The notes: generated by a model from the letters alone, not told the origin. 64,000 nt of DNA from Rhododendron vialii (GCF_030253575.1 NC_080567.1:30950501-31014500); one strand, 5' to 3'. Numbered from the stretch's first letter, positions 12,187-22,970 are shown. Numbers and translations: made by a program.

Positions 12187-14698
12187 ATGGATTTCTCTCC
12201 TCTCAGCGACGCCGTGGCCTCCAAATCGTACCAGAAAATCGCCTCCATCTGCGACGACCTCATGCTTCAGGCACGCAATTCTATTCTCTTCTCCTCTTGC
12301 ATATTACCAATCTCTCAATCTTTACTCGTCAAAACCTAATTAGCTTTCTCTCTCTCTCTAGGCTGCAACGCAAGGGATTGCTTTCCACGACGAATGGCCC
12401 TACCCGATTCATCTTCTAGGGCACCTTTACGTCGACGACATGTGAGTTCGTCTATTGTGTTCATCGAATTTGATTGATAGGGTTTATGTGTTTTAGCGCG
12501 GTTTAGGGTTTGGTGCCTCTTAGATTGGTGAGATTTAAGTATATTTTGCTGCAGTATTTTGACATTGGGAGTTCTTTTTGTATTAACGATTAGGGTTTAT
12601 GAGTGTGGTGTTTTGGGGTTTTTGCTTGCTTTAGGGTTTGGTACGTATAATGAGGAGATTTATGTTCATTTGTGATGAGTAACAGTGCTCCGTTTTGACA
12701 TTGGAGATATGTATATTTTTTGCTATTATCAAAATTGATTGATAGGGTTTATGAGTTTTAATTTTTGGTGTTTTATCGCGGTTGAGGGTATGATGAAATT
12801 TAAGTATATTTTGCTGCAGTATGTTGACATTGGGAGTTCGTTTTGTGTGTTTATTAACTTTGGATAGTTAGGGTTTATGACTCTAGTTTATTGGGGTTTT
12901 AGCGTGGTTTAAGGTATGGTATGTAGAATGAGGAGATTTATGTACATTTGTGAATGCAGTAATACTGCTCGATTTTTGTGGAAGTCAATACCTTCTTCGA
13001 TCAAGGAAACCTCGCCGGAACTGGTGGCTGTCTGGAAAATCGGTCAGCTGTTGTGGATGCGGGATTATGCAGGTGTGCATGAGGCCATTCGTGGGTTCAA
13101 TTGGAGCCAAGAAGTTCGAGATCTTGTTGCTGCATTCTCAGGTGACTTTTCAATCCTAGGCTTACACATTTGGATGTTCCTGACTTAGCACCATTTGGGT
13201 CCAGAAAGTGAATAGATGGAGTGGAAGATTATGGGACTTCTGAACTTAATTCGACCACCCTAGAGGATCAGTTTTTCATTATAATGTTTGATGCTGGTAA
13301 ATGACACAGTTGCTGCCATAGCTCTATGACCCGAAAGTCTCTATTTGGTTGTAGTGACTAGGTTCTTTGAGTTTTTGTATCTCATTTATTTTCCTAGCAT
13401 AATGGTTGTGAGAGTATGAGAAAACACAATTCGAGAAGCCCATGTTTTTGTCTCCCAAAAATTCCTCATGCCAAACAAGTTTTTTTTTTGTTTCCTGTAG
13501 AGAAATTTAGGGGGAAAATACTATAAATTGCAACTAAACAGGGCAAAAAGGGTTGAACGTTAATTGTTCAAGTGTGTCAAAAATTGAAGCTGGAGTATTT
13601 GCTTCTGATGTAGATGCGATTCTAGGAAAAGGGCTTCTTTTCATAGTCTAATATACTAAAATCTGACCTCGAGTACAATTGAACATTTTGTTAGTCATCA
13701 AAGGGCTTAAGTGAATTAGATGGAATGTTAACCTACTGGTGAGGTTAAAATTCGGATGGCTGAATAGCGTTGTGAGTCGTCATTTGTTGTGAACACCTTA
13801 AGGTGGGAGAAAACTTACTAATGCTATTGTTAGTGTCATGGTTTTGGAGTTTTTAGCCATGTCAGTCGTGAAGTGGAAAATATTACGAGAATGGTCTAGG
13901 ATACTTATGCTGGGGAGTGGGGACTGTTTTGGAGTCAAATGAGCGGTTGGTGCCCGGCAAACACACATTGTCTCAAGGGGAACCTTGGGGTTGGTTGGGA
14001 GAGGATTGTGCTACTTTTTTTCCGTGCATTGTTCTGAATTATTGGAGGCTGATTATTCATCAGTCCTATTGGCAGATTTCTTACCGTATTTCCTTCCATT
14101 ATCAGTATTTTTCTTTTGAATTGTTTTTCCATTGCAGATCTTTACACTAAAAAGATGTTTGAGCTATTGCTGTCAGCTTATTCAACAATTAGCATTCAAG
14201 ATACCGCACTTTTCTTGGGAATGAACGAGGATGATGCTACAAACTGTAAGTTTCTAGCCTCCAGTGTCTTTTGGCTCATGACTTCAAAAGTTACCCGAAT
14301 AGCAATCTGTGTGTAACGTGGAAACCGTTGAATACGCTATACTAAAGTGCATGTGGTAAAGGAGGTGTACTTCTTTAGGGTTTAGGGAAGTAATTCTGGT
14401 ATTATATTGGAGTTTCCCTGTTACGGGATGGATAGGCTTTGAAATCAAATGTTCATCAACTTTGTTTCTCTACAATCCCAACCCTCAAATGGTAATGGGA
14501 GCTGAGCTAGTTGATACAAATGGTAATGGGAGCTGAGCTTTGGTTGTGCCTTGTGCAGATGTGCTGCAACACGGTTGGAGTGTGGACCCAGACTCCCGAA
14601 TGCTAACTGTTAAAAAGCAGCCTGTTGTGAAGGAGCAGAAAATAGATCCCAACAAATTGCAGCGCCTCACGGAATATGTGTTCCATCTTGAGCATTAA
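12187..14698 (+). CDS. CSN8: COP9 signalosome complex subunit 8
   Basis: Smallest core PCI-domain subunit of the COP9 signalosome, the nuclear complex that removes NEDD8 from cullin-RING ubiquitin ligases and is needed for light-regulated development. Five exons, 12187-12270, 12362-12441, 12960-13141, 14138-14245 and 14559-14698, encode 197 residues, the usual plant length. Landmarks are DEWPYPIHLLGHLYVDD, ARFLWKSIPSSIKE, YAGVHEAIRGFNWSQE, FELLLSAYSTISIQDTALF and the C-terminal KLQRLTEYVFHLEH, all matching plant CSN8. The start is chosen because MDFSPL aligns with the family N-terminus. Intron 1 is only 91 bases and begins with GC instead of GT (CAG|GCACGC). The other introns are GT-AG. A short stretch containing AATGGTAATGGGAGCTGAGCT is duplicated just before the last exon. 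Confidence 0.97.
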
Positions 14699-16646
14699 TC
14701 AGATCTTGAAGAATCCCATACATGACCAGTTTACTAGATCGCCTCCTCCTTTGTTTACGATGGATGGGGGTACAGGAACTCATACTGATATTTGTTCCAT
14801 TTTCTTTGTTATATAATCTTGAGCATCTGCTTGTACCCCAACTTTTGGCCTGATTCTTTTTGCGCAAACGCAGGGGGATGTGAGAGAACGACTTGGGGGT
14901 CCTGGAAGTGAATATCATGGTTGATTGAATTTGATTGCTGTGTTTTTTTACCCTCCCCCCAAAAAGAGAGGGATTACATTTTGTTTGGTATGAAATTATG
15001 CAGTTTGCAATACTTAAGCTTCATCGTTGGAAAGAACTTCGATGAAATCTTTTGCCTTTTATTTGAATCTAATTGGTTTCTGGTGAATTGGTTGGCAATG
15101 AATTCCCTCGGTTGCGGAAGTTCAGTTGATTGTATGGTCTTGTCTCAGCACTCCCTCCATCGAACTTCTTTATGATTTAAATTTGCTTGGGCATATTATT
15201 TTCTCAGAATGGTTGCCAGAAAAAGAACCCATTTTTCTGATTAATTCCAAATTATGGGTGCCTCCCACAGAAAGAAACCTCAAAAAACAAGTTTGGAAGA
15301 ATGTACTTAAAAATGTTCTGTGGTGGAGAGTTGTGCTAGGAGATGGGTGAGGAGGTTTTGATTAGTTCTGATTCCAATAGTTCTGCTTATTAGTTATTCT
15401 TACATCTACTCTTTAAGAGCTTCTGATTTCCCATAAATAAGTAGTAAATAAAGTGCTGCCGATTTGCAACTATAGAATCTGTGATTATGAATGGTAATGG
15501 ATGGAGAGAGATAGATAGAGAAAGTTATTGAGAATCATGCAGGGAGAAAAATATATTTCTCAAAGATGGGAAAAGAACAAAGGAGAAATCTCTCTGATTT
15601 TGGGGATTTTTACAGATCAAATTGCTTGTCTCCCTCCTTTATTCCCCTTTCATGCAAAGTCGTATTGTTACTTAAGAGCCAATTTGTGGGGATTTGATAT
15701 GAACATTGTTTCTTATAACCGGATGTCCAGGTTAGGTTGCGCACACCTCGATTAATTCCGGAGCCCTAAAAACAACAACCGGATATAACTCTTAGTGGCC
15801 CTAAGATTTAGAATGTTTAACCTCTGGGAAAATGAAACATGTGACCTCATGAGAGGGACACGTAGATTTGATATGAACATTTGATTACAAGTCTGCACTA
15901 TATATTCAAAAGATTTAAATAAAATTCATACAATCCCAATCAAACAACCGTCAATTATATAATCTTACAAAGAGCAACATAGAAAAATTGATATGATCTT
16001 CTACTATGAACCACTCCGGTCTCCAATAATTTCTCTCTTTACTTATTACTCTCATCTTTCTATCTCTCTTTCTCTCTCTTCACTTATTACTTCAAAAAAC
16101 CTCTGCAAGAAGTTCCATGGATGGAGGGATTGCTGAGGTAAGACCAAAGAACCTCTGTAAAAGTCCAGTAAAAAAGAAAAGGTCCTCGTACCCTCAAGAC
16201 ATCTTTCAACACGTAGAAGTACATGGTAAAACCAAAGAACCTCTGTAATAAGTCTCCAGTAAAAAAGAAAAGGTCCTCGTACCCTCGGGACATCTTTCAA
16301 CACGTATAAGTACATGGTAAACAAAATTACAAAATCAAGGACAATGCCACTATTTAACATGAGATTGAAGACGAAAGGAAGCACCAGCTTTGCCGGGTGC
16401 TTGGCAGCATCCCGTTCTTCTACGCACACTATGTTTATGTATTACCAGCCAATAATCGAAAGCACTGTTTACATGGAATGAAGAAGATATTTACAGATAC
16501 ATATAGAATACTATAAGCTAGGAATCAATTGACTTTGTAATTCCGAAAGCAAAATAGTACAACTACAAGTAACCTATTACAAATCGACGATGTTCGAAGG
16601 CTTGGTTTTTTGACAACTTTCGGGGGTTAGCTTACACACTCCTCTA
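14699..16646. other. Intergenic region after CSN8
   Basis: Holds the CSN8 3' UTR and AT-rich DNA. Around 15720-15860 is a stretch with GCGCACACCTCGATTAATTCCG-like text, which resembles repeat sequence common in plant genomes but has no clear ends. A tandem duplication lies at 16143-16321. No further gene is seen. Confidence 0.45.
16143..16321. repeat. Direct tandem duplication (88 and 91 bp)
   Basis: Copies at 16143-16230 and 16231-16321 both begin ACCAAAGAACCTCTGTAA and end ACATGGTAAA. They share AAGGTCCTCGTACCCTC and differ by small indels and a few substitutions. Open frames crossing it reflect the duplication and have no known domain. Confidence 0.9.
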
Positions 16647-17303
16647 CTAATCCCGTGAACCGTTCAAAGGATTGGTGATCGTATAAATATCAATCAGAGA
16701 CCGGAACTTCCTCTTTCTTCTTCTGCACAAAAAATCCGCTAAACAACATTCCTCCTCCATAAAATCCCCTTCCCCTTCTTCCATATAAGAACTAGACAAA
16801 CCTCTCCTGTTGCTTTTGCTTCGTCCTCCTCCTCCACCACCTCCTCCTTGTTTTGCTTCGCTTTCTCTTTCTTGATCCGCTCGTGTTTCCATGGCAACAG
16901 CAGAAGATGCATCTGTTACATAACTCGCCTCGCTAATATTACTACCGCTTTCTTGTCGTCCGCCTCCTTCGCCTTCTTCTTCGGAGAGATGCAGCAACTG
17001 CTCTGCTGCCTTCATTTCGTTCTGGATTCCTCTTCTAATCTGAGCCCCAGTACTGCTTGGCAATAACTTTCTCTTCCTTTCTCTGAACGATCCGTTCCTC
17101 CTTTGGCCGATCTTCTTAATCGAAGAGGGCGATGGAGATGATGCATACGCAGCAGCAGCAGTAGAACCGTCCTCCCTTTCTTCTTCTTCTTCTAGTTTGA
17201 ATTTTCCGATGGTTGCGTCGCGTCGTCGGGAACCGGAGGAGATCAGTTGAATCAGTTGTAGAGCGGCTTCTATCTCTTCGTTTGTCAAACTCGAACCTTC
17301 CAT
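16647..17303 (-). CDS. Uncharacterised 218-aa protein with basic C-terminal KRKFR-IY motif
   Basis: Single-exon open frame of 218 residues. I do not recognise the gene. The N-terminus (7-22) is a short amphipathic helix with NEEIEAALQLIQLI. It is followed by an acidic run (EEEEERED), an Ala/Ser stretch and a basic patch (FRERKRKLLP) that could be a nuclear signal. The middle is rich in Glu, Gly and Ser, with a glycine run near 152-160. The last 25 residues are strongly basic then hydrophobic: RRRKRKFRSLIDIYTITNP. That C-terminal pattern looks conserved and may be the functional part. Coding is supported by a TATA box 64 bases upstream, length, and high third-position GC in contrast to the AT-rich surroundings. 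Nuclear localisation is inferred. Confidence 0.75.
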   Translation of the reverse strand: MEGSSLTNEEIEAALQLIQLISSGSRRRDATIGKFKLEEEEEREDGSTAAAAYASSPSPSSIKKIGQRRNGSFRERKRKLLPSSTGAQIRRGIQNEMKAAEQLLHLSEEEGEGGGRQESGSNISEASYVTDASSAVAMETRADQERESEAKQGGGGGGGGRSKSNRRGLSSSYMEEGEGDFMEEECCLADFLCRRRKRKFRSLIDIYTITNPLNGSRD

Positions 17304-17366
17304 CGGGAAAAATTTTGAAATTCGAACACACGAAAACCATATATCGAAGGGAGTGCTGAGGAGGCT

Positions 17367-17374
17367 TTATATAG
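17367..17374 (-). promoter_or_regulatory. TATA box of the 218-aa protein gene
   Basis: TATATAAA on the minus strand, 64 bases upstream of the start codon at 17303, which fits a short 5' leader of about 30 bases. Confidence 0.6.
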
Positions 17375-17904
17375 GGGACAGAGGGAGTGGGGAAGAAGCA
17401 TCAAGCCAAGACAATTTCGCCAGGGAGAATGGCGGTGGATTTTTGTGGGGCCCACGTCGTCCCATTGATTAGTCGGGTAAGCACTTCGAAATAGGAAAAA
17501 CAACCTGAATTCGGGGAAGAAAAAAAAATTAGCGGTTGCTCTTGCGGTCACGTGTTGCTCTTCTTTGCAAAATATTTTTTGGAATTTCACACGATCCCAG
17601 ATATACAATAAATGTTGGGGCACTGCGTAACGATATCTCGAAACCACTGGATAATTGCTCATGAGTTCGAGAGATTGTTTAGTGCCTCTCACGATTGCCG
17701 AGACCTCTTTTACACACTACATTTCGGTAAGTTCATAAATATTATGGCTTCAACGCATCACAATATAAGATAAACGCACCACATGACAGTGCTTCGGGAA
17801 CTACCTCTACTACTATTTCCATAATTTCTTTTTTTCTTTTTCTTTTTTAAATGACAGAATTTCATTTGTTTGTTTCCTTTCTATTCCATGGAAATTATTG
17901 CTAA

Positions 17905-18026
17905 GGCCCGTTCTACTAAATTTTTTATTTTTTAAATACTTATTTTCTGCTTTACGAGACAGGTTATTCTCTCACAATACATCACCTTGAAAAATAAATA
18001 CGTATTTCTCTCAACGGAACGGGGCC
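17905..18026 (+). mobile_element. PIF/Harbinger-like MITE, copy B, TAA target duplication
   Basis: A 122-bp element with ends GGCCCGTTC and GAACGGGGCC in inverted orientation, flanked by TAA on both sides (17902-17904 and 18027-18029). The interior shares TTATTTTTTAAATACTTATTTT with the copy at 46151-46286. The TAA duplication and GGCC-type ends are the signature of Tourist/Harbinger MITEs. Confidence 0.8.
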
Positions 18027-18630
18027 TAAGCCTGCGCTAGCTATCACGTGACTCGACCATGTGATTAGGCCAAATACCGATGTAATGTGGTAGATAGATT
18101 ATAGAGAGAAGCACCGTGCTGCAGTGCATAAAACCACACGTATTTGCATAAGGTAATTTGCTTTCGCATTCTCTTTTTTAACAATCGCACTCCATTTTTA
18201 TAAGGTTAACTACGCATGCGTATGCTTATTTTTGTGTTTGTTTACAAAATTGAGTTTGGATCATAATTTTTTACATTTCCTATTTCTCTCGCCAAAAAAA
18301 CAAGCTGGTTGTCAAGCCAAACCAGGCCTGAGCCTACTGATAAGCCGATACCATCAAATTAGTTACCCAAGAAGCCCACGAAGCCCAGCCCATAGATTAT
18401 AAGGCTTGAGCATGTTACGTGGGCTGAAGGATAAGGCTTGGACACCTTTTAGAAGCCCGATTGAAACTATAACTGGGTTCGAACATTACTGCAAGAGAAA
18501 TTGTGCAACCCTGGTCCCTATAAGTGCTAGGAAAAGTTGGGCTGCAATCTCAATGGACACACTTTAAAAATGGAAAGTACAGTAATGCTCTTATAGACGG
18601 GTTGGGCTAAAGTTTCGAATAGCGTAAACT

Positions 18631-18870
18631 CCCTCCGTCCCCATTTGTTGGTCTCAATTACTTCCTCCGTCCCATTTTGATTGTCTACTATTTGTCTTGT
18701 TTTAATTGTGTCTATTGCGTATATATTTTACTCTAGAACGTTTTTCATGATTTCGACAATTTTATATTATAGAACAAATTATGTTTTTTTGATCCGCTAA
18801 TGGAATTCTATTTAATGGCATATATATTGACCTAGTAGGCTAGTAGTATAAATACTACTCCCTCTGTCCC
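18631..18870 (+). mobile_element. Cluster of three Stowaway-type termini
   Basis: CTCCCTCCGTCCCC near 18631, CTTCCTCCGTCCC near 18662 and CTCCCTCTGTCCC near 18858 all point the same way. No matching inverted right ends are seen, so these are remnants or nested left ends, not whole elements. Confidence 0.6.
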
Positions 18871-19368
18871 ACTTTAAAATGCCCACTGGGTAGAGGATGT
18901 CAATAATTTCAAACAAGTTTGAATATCAATGTATATCTCACGGATATTAAATACACTTTCACAAATATCAGTACAGCTTTCTTGGACATCAATGCACCTT
19001 TTACTATTATCTTATGGGGAACGGTATGGGAAAATACTAGAAATGAAGTGTTTCTTTGAGGGTTTTTTTTGTGCCAATCGTATGAAAGATTATTACATTA
19101 TATATGAAGTACAAAGTACAAATCACGGGATACTACATCCATTGTGTGAGAGACCACGAGATAATCAAACTCAACAATTGAATCAACAGGATAAATGAGC
19201 CCATCAAATGGATCACAATCACTAGCTAAACTCAACTGTAAGTCCATTAATGGGAGAGATAACTCCAACAAATACAAAGGAAAGAACACCCATACGCAGG
19301 TGGGAAGACTCGAACTCCTAACCTCTTAGTGATATACAAGAACCCTGGGCAACTGAACTAGTCCCAGT

Positions 19369-20054
19369 TAGGGCTGCAATCGAGCCGAGCCGAGCCGAGT
19401 TTCGGCATGTTCGGGCTCGGCTCGCCTCGCCTCAAAAACAATGAGCTCTAGCTCGGCTCGAGCTCGTGACGAGCTCCATTTGCTAGGCTCGAGCTCGGCT
19501 CGAAAATTAATTTCTAGGCTCGAGCTCAGCTCGAAATGGCTCGTAAGGCATTAGGTAGAGCCCAGCCCAGCAACGAAGAAATCTGCTGTGGCCCTCCCTC
19601 TATTTATAGTGTGGTCTCCGTTGCTCCCTTGTGTAAAGTGTCCGATGTGGGACTAGAAGAGAAGGGAGAAAACACTTTGGCTTTGTTCTTCATTTCTCCC
19701 ACATCGGGAAAACATGCTTGAGAGGCCTTCTTTGGGTCTATAAATCTAACTGGTGGGCTACATGGTTACACGTGCTCCCATGCGTGGAAAACGCTGTGCT
19801 CCCATGTTGATAGCAATCATATTTACCAAAAAATATTAAGTATTAAAAATATTATATATATATATATATATTATATTCGGCTCGCGAGCCAGCTCGAGCC
19901 GAGCTTTGGCAAGCTCGAGCTCGGCTCGTTTATAAATCGAGCTAAATAATTCAGCTCGAGTTCGTTCTTTTATCTTTCGAGTCGAGTTCGAACGAGCTAC
20001 TAACGAGTCGAGTTGCGAGCCGCTCGCGAGCGGCTCGGTTCGTTTGCAGCCCTA
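19369..20054. mobile_element. Non-autonomous hAT element with 8-bp target duplication
   Basis: 686-bp element with inverted ends TAGGGCTGCAA(T/A)CGA(G/A)CCGAGCC, flanked by perfect 8-bp duplications GTCCCAGT (19361-19368 and 20055-20062). The outer thirds are full of GAGCTCGGCTCG-type sub-repeats that can fold back. It encodes no transposase. The 8-bp duplication and TAGGG-type ends identify the hAT superfamily. It inserted into the head of the SINE at 19061-20070, so it is the younger event. Confidence 0.9.
19601..19745. promoter_or_regulatory. Two divergent snRNA-type USE + TATA promoter pairs inside the hAT element
   Basis: Minus strand: CCCACATCG (plus 19643-19651) followed 34 bases downstream by TATAAATA (plus 19601-19608). 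Plus strand: CCCACATCG (19698-19706) followed 32 bases downstream by TATAAAT (19739-19745). The plant upstream sequence element RTCCCACATCG with a TATA box about 33-34 bases away is the known architecture of Pol II-transcribed U-snRNA genes. The two units are back to back, 46 bases apart. Neither is followed by a recognisable U-snRNA. Confidence 0.55.
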
Positions 20055-20170
20055 GTCCCAGTTGGTCGTATTTCTTTGAGTTATCTTGGCTGTTGGAGCA
20101 TATTTTGCTCTCTCATCACTTAATTCCCGTGGTCAATTTCCTTTATCATTTCCTTTAATCTGAGTGACAG

Positions 20171-20257
20171 AGACATTTTCAGTATTAACAAATGTTCTCA
20201 GCATATTTTCAGCGGATATTAATTATCAAAATACGTCTTGGGCCATTATTTTCCCTT
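20171..20257. mobile_element. Partial copy of the 30517-30650 foldback element
   Basis: Shares the complement of GCTGAGAACATTTGTTAATG and then GATATTAATTATCAAAA with the complete element at 30.5 kb. The two halves are in inverted relation to that copy. Only about 85 bases are preserved. Confidence 0.55.
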
Positions 20258-20727
20258 ATAATGCTCGGTTTTTGGGCCTGTGATTTGGGTTGGCTCCCAT
20301 ATCAAAGAGCTTGGATTAAGTATGTGCATGTGTGTTTAAGAAAGTTCTCATACCCCTCCCTAGCCAGTAATAGCCTTGTGGAGGTGGTAAATGAGATTAC
20401 TCTCTTGTTCTTTCGTGTTTAAAAAAAAAACTGATGATATCCTATGAAAAACAAAAACGACATCCACCGTCGATGCCGCAGCCGGCCGCAAATTCAACGG
20501 GCGAGATTCGTCCTTATGACCGACAGGCAAACAGCTCTTTTCAACGCCCTTATTTTGCGGATAAAAAAAAAACGCCCTTATTTTGTCTTCTTCCAGGGGA
20601 AGGTCTAATAAAATACCGAAAAAAAAAAGAAAAAGACCTCTTTGAATAGCACAAAAGGCCTGGTGCTGGGGAAATATCAAATCAAACTGTTCCACTTTTT
20701 CAAATATTGGGTTTTTGAAAAGGATGG

Positions 20728-20890
20728 TAAATTTTAAGCCCAAAAATTATGTGTTTACGCAAATAATTTTTATACCAATATGAATATTGTTTGATAAATT
20801 TCATTAAGATCTTTTATACGGTGTAAAAAAAAATCAAAAAATTATTTTTTATTTTCATTATATTTAAGTTTGAAAATTGAAGAAAAAAAA
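20728..20890 (-). mobile_element. Partial AT-rich MITE, same family as 21313-21546
   Basis: On the minus strand it matches the interior of the copy at 22478-22712, including AAAATTATTTG(A/C)GTAAACAC and the AAAGATCTT(A/G)AT block. One end is missing. Confidence 0.55.
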
Positions 20891-20927
20891 CTTTTATAAA
20901 AAGAAAGGTTAGTGGAACACCCTCACC

Positions 20928-21146
20928 CGTCCCATTTTATTTGGTCTTTTCGATATTCGCATTATTTTTTAAACTCTTATATCTCTTAATTTATAATAAT
21001 TTTTATAATTTTGTATTATAGATTTAATCGAGAACTATCAAATAAAATTTATATTGCATATTTTAAAAATTCATACTGAAAGATAAAAGAGTTTTAAAAA
21101 TTTCACGAATATAAAAAAATCCAAAAAAAAAAGGACAGAGGAAGTA
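20928..21146. mobile_element. Degenerate Stowaway-like MITE
   Basis: Left end CCGTCCCATTTTATTTGGTC and right end GGACAGAGGAAGTA are decayed inverted Stowaway ends. The interior shares AATCGAGAACTATCAAA and a CATATTGAAAGATA-type block with the well-preserved element at 49419-49654. Confidence 0.6.
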
Positions 21147-21312
21147 TTACTAGAGTAACTAGACTAGATAGTGACTGAGTTTGTGTTTGATTTTGTGCGA
21201 TCTGGTCGTGCCGTGAACTAAGCCGGCTGCTCCCCTGGAAGAAACCGACAAATTGAAAAGAAAAAAATAATAATGATATTGCCACTTCTTTTTATACCAA
21301 TAGCACTTAGAT

Positions 21313-21546
21313 CTCGTTCTAGAAACCTTCTTAAAAAATAAGAAGCTTATTTCATATTTTCAAACTTAAAAATAAAATAAATGAGAAATAATTTTTTAAT
21401 TTTTTTTACATTGTATAAAAGATCTCATCAAGATCTTTCAAATAAAATCCATATTGCATATTTTTAGATTTCAATAAATTCATAATTTTTTAGCATGAAA
21501 TTGCCTTTTTAATAAATAAGGACTTATTTTTTATTCCAGAACGGAG
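21313..21546 (+). mobile_element. AT-rich MITE with CTCGTTCT ends
   Basis: About 234 bp. Left end CTCGTTCTAGAAACC, right end the reverse complement of CTCCGTTCTGGAAT. Long AT-rich interior with AAAAGATCTCATCAAGATC. A second full copy lies at 22478-22712 and a partial one at 20728-20890. No clear target duplication, so the superfamily is not assigned. Confidence 0.55.
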
Positions 21547-22137
21547 TCTACTTTTTTGTATTGTAGTGTGTTAATTTACAAAATGGTACATGCATTTTGT
21601 GAATGTTGATTGCATTCTAATTAAAAGACAAAAGGAAAGTGTCACTGGTAAAAAGAGGAGCGACAATATCATTTTCAAAAAAAAATAATAATAATAAAAA
21701 CATTGATTTTGGCACTTTACATTTAGTCATTGACACATTATTTTATTTTTGTCTTTCTATTTGAAATTATAATAATATTTTTCTATGTGTGAGAAAGTAG
21801 ATGAACACTAATTAAAAAAAGAATAATTTGATAATTTCACATATTTTTTTTGAGCAGGATAATTTTACACATGAAAAAGGCGAAAAAGTAAAGCGCCAAT
21901 AACTATAAGGGAATTGGCTTTTACACTCTTTTTTTTACTATATACATTCTATTTTTTGTCCTTATTCATGTGAATTTACCTATTTACTCTTTCATAAGTT
22001 CATTATTTTACACATTAAGGGGCAATAGAGTAAATTCACTCCAAATAAAGACAAAAAAAGTAGTGAGTGTGATAAAAAAGGGAGTGTAGAAGTCAATTTC
22101 TAACTAAATGAGGAGTGTCAATAATCACTTTTAAAAA

Positions 22138-22243
22138 ACAACAATGCTACTTACACAACCTCTCACATGCATGTGAGGTCTACACATAGCAGTGTGTGTG
22201 GAGCCCACAATATACGAGAGGTTGTATAAAATGTTGTGTTTGA
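22138..22243. mobile_element. Short foldback with CACAACCTCTC arms
   Basis: TACACAACCTCTCACATGC on the left pairs imperfectly with ATACGAGAGGTTGTATAA on the right. It resembles the hairpin at 58881-58998 in arm sequence and layout. Confidence 0.45.
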
Positions 22244-22477
22244 ATTATTATTTGAGTATCATTTTTTTTACCGTAAAAAACAAAACAAAAATGGCAAATC
22301 CTAAATTTAAGATGCCGCGTGGACTTTTTTCCCATTTCGGGTTTGGTACTTTGGTGTCGGCAGGCACTCGATTTTACAGCGCGTGAAGAGCGTACTCGTA
22401 TTGGTGACTTTGGCGGTGCTTTTGCCCTATACTCCAGTAATTTGTAGCTTGGGGTCCACTGAAACCGCGGAGCACAG

Positions 22478-22712
22478 CCCGTTTCAGAAATTTTCCTTAA
22501 AAAATTAAGCAGTTTATTTCATATTTTTAAATTAAAAAATAATATAAATAAAAAATAATTTTTTAATTTTTTTTTTATCATATAAAAGATCTTGATGGAT
22601 CTATCAAATAAGATTCACATTGATAGAAAAATTATTTGAGTAAACACATTATTTTTGAACTTGAAATTGCCTTCTTAAAAAATAAGTACTTATTTAAGGT
22701 TGCGGAACGGAG
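22478..22712 (+). mobile_element. AT-rich MITE, second copy of the 21313-21546 family
   Basis: Same order of blocks as the 21.3-kb copy: CCCGTTTCAGAAA end, TTAAAAAATTAAGCAG, AAAAGATCTTGATGGATC, then CTTATTTAAGG and a GGAACGGAG end. About 235 bp. Confidence 0.55.
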
Positions 22713-22731
22713 ATATACGTCTAGAGATATA

Positions 22732-22970
22732 CTTCCTCCGTCCGGATTTAATTGTCCATAGTTCTATTATAACCGGCTAAAAAATAGGTTATATTTTTTA
22801 ATCTGTAATGATTTTCATATCGAATATGGATCTTGTTTGACAGATCACGATTAGTTCTATAATCCAATATTTTTCGAAGTCACGTGTAAAACATTATAAA
22901 TTAGAAGATTTAATCGATTGAAAAATGACACGAACTCCAAAAAATGACTATTAAATCCGAACGGAGGGAG
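22732..22970. mobile_element. Stowaway MITE, well preserved, TA target duplication
   Basis: 239-bp element. Left end CTTCCTCCGTCCGGATTTAA, right end the reverse complement of CTCCCTCCGTTCGGATTTAA, with TA directly outside both ends (22730-22731 and 22971-22972). The interior is shared, in opposite orientation, with the elements at 20928 and 49419. A further isolated Stowaway right end (GGGACGGAGGGAG) lies at about 23017-23029. Confidence 0.88.

Larger units (their letters stand above)
19061..20070 (-). mobile_element. tRNA-derived SINE, split by a hAT insertion
   Basis: On the minus strand the head (20070-20063, continuing at 19368) has a box A motif TAGTTCAGTTG and, downstream, a box B motif GTTCGAGTC. 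The tail is a poly(A) tract (plus-strand T run at 19063-19070). The 10-bp sequence TTTCTTTGAG occurs immediately outside both ends (19051-19060 and 20071-20080), a clean target-site duplication. The SINE itself is about 316 bp once the hAT element at 19369-20054 and one copy of its target duplication are removed. Internal Pol III promoter boxes look intact, but the head is now separated from the body. Confidence 0.8.

Noticed and set aside
19290-19368. tRNA gene on the minus strand (box A and box B present)
   Set aside because: The cloverleaf cannot be completed; the boxes belong to a SINE head with poly(A) tail and target duplication. No intact tRNA gene was found anywhere in the window.
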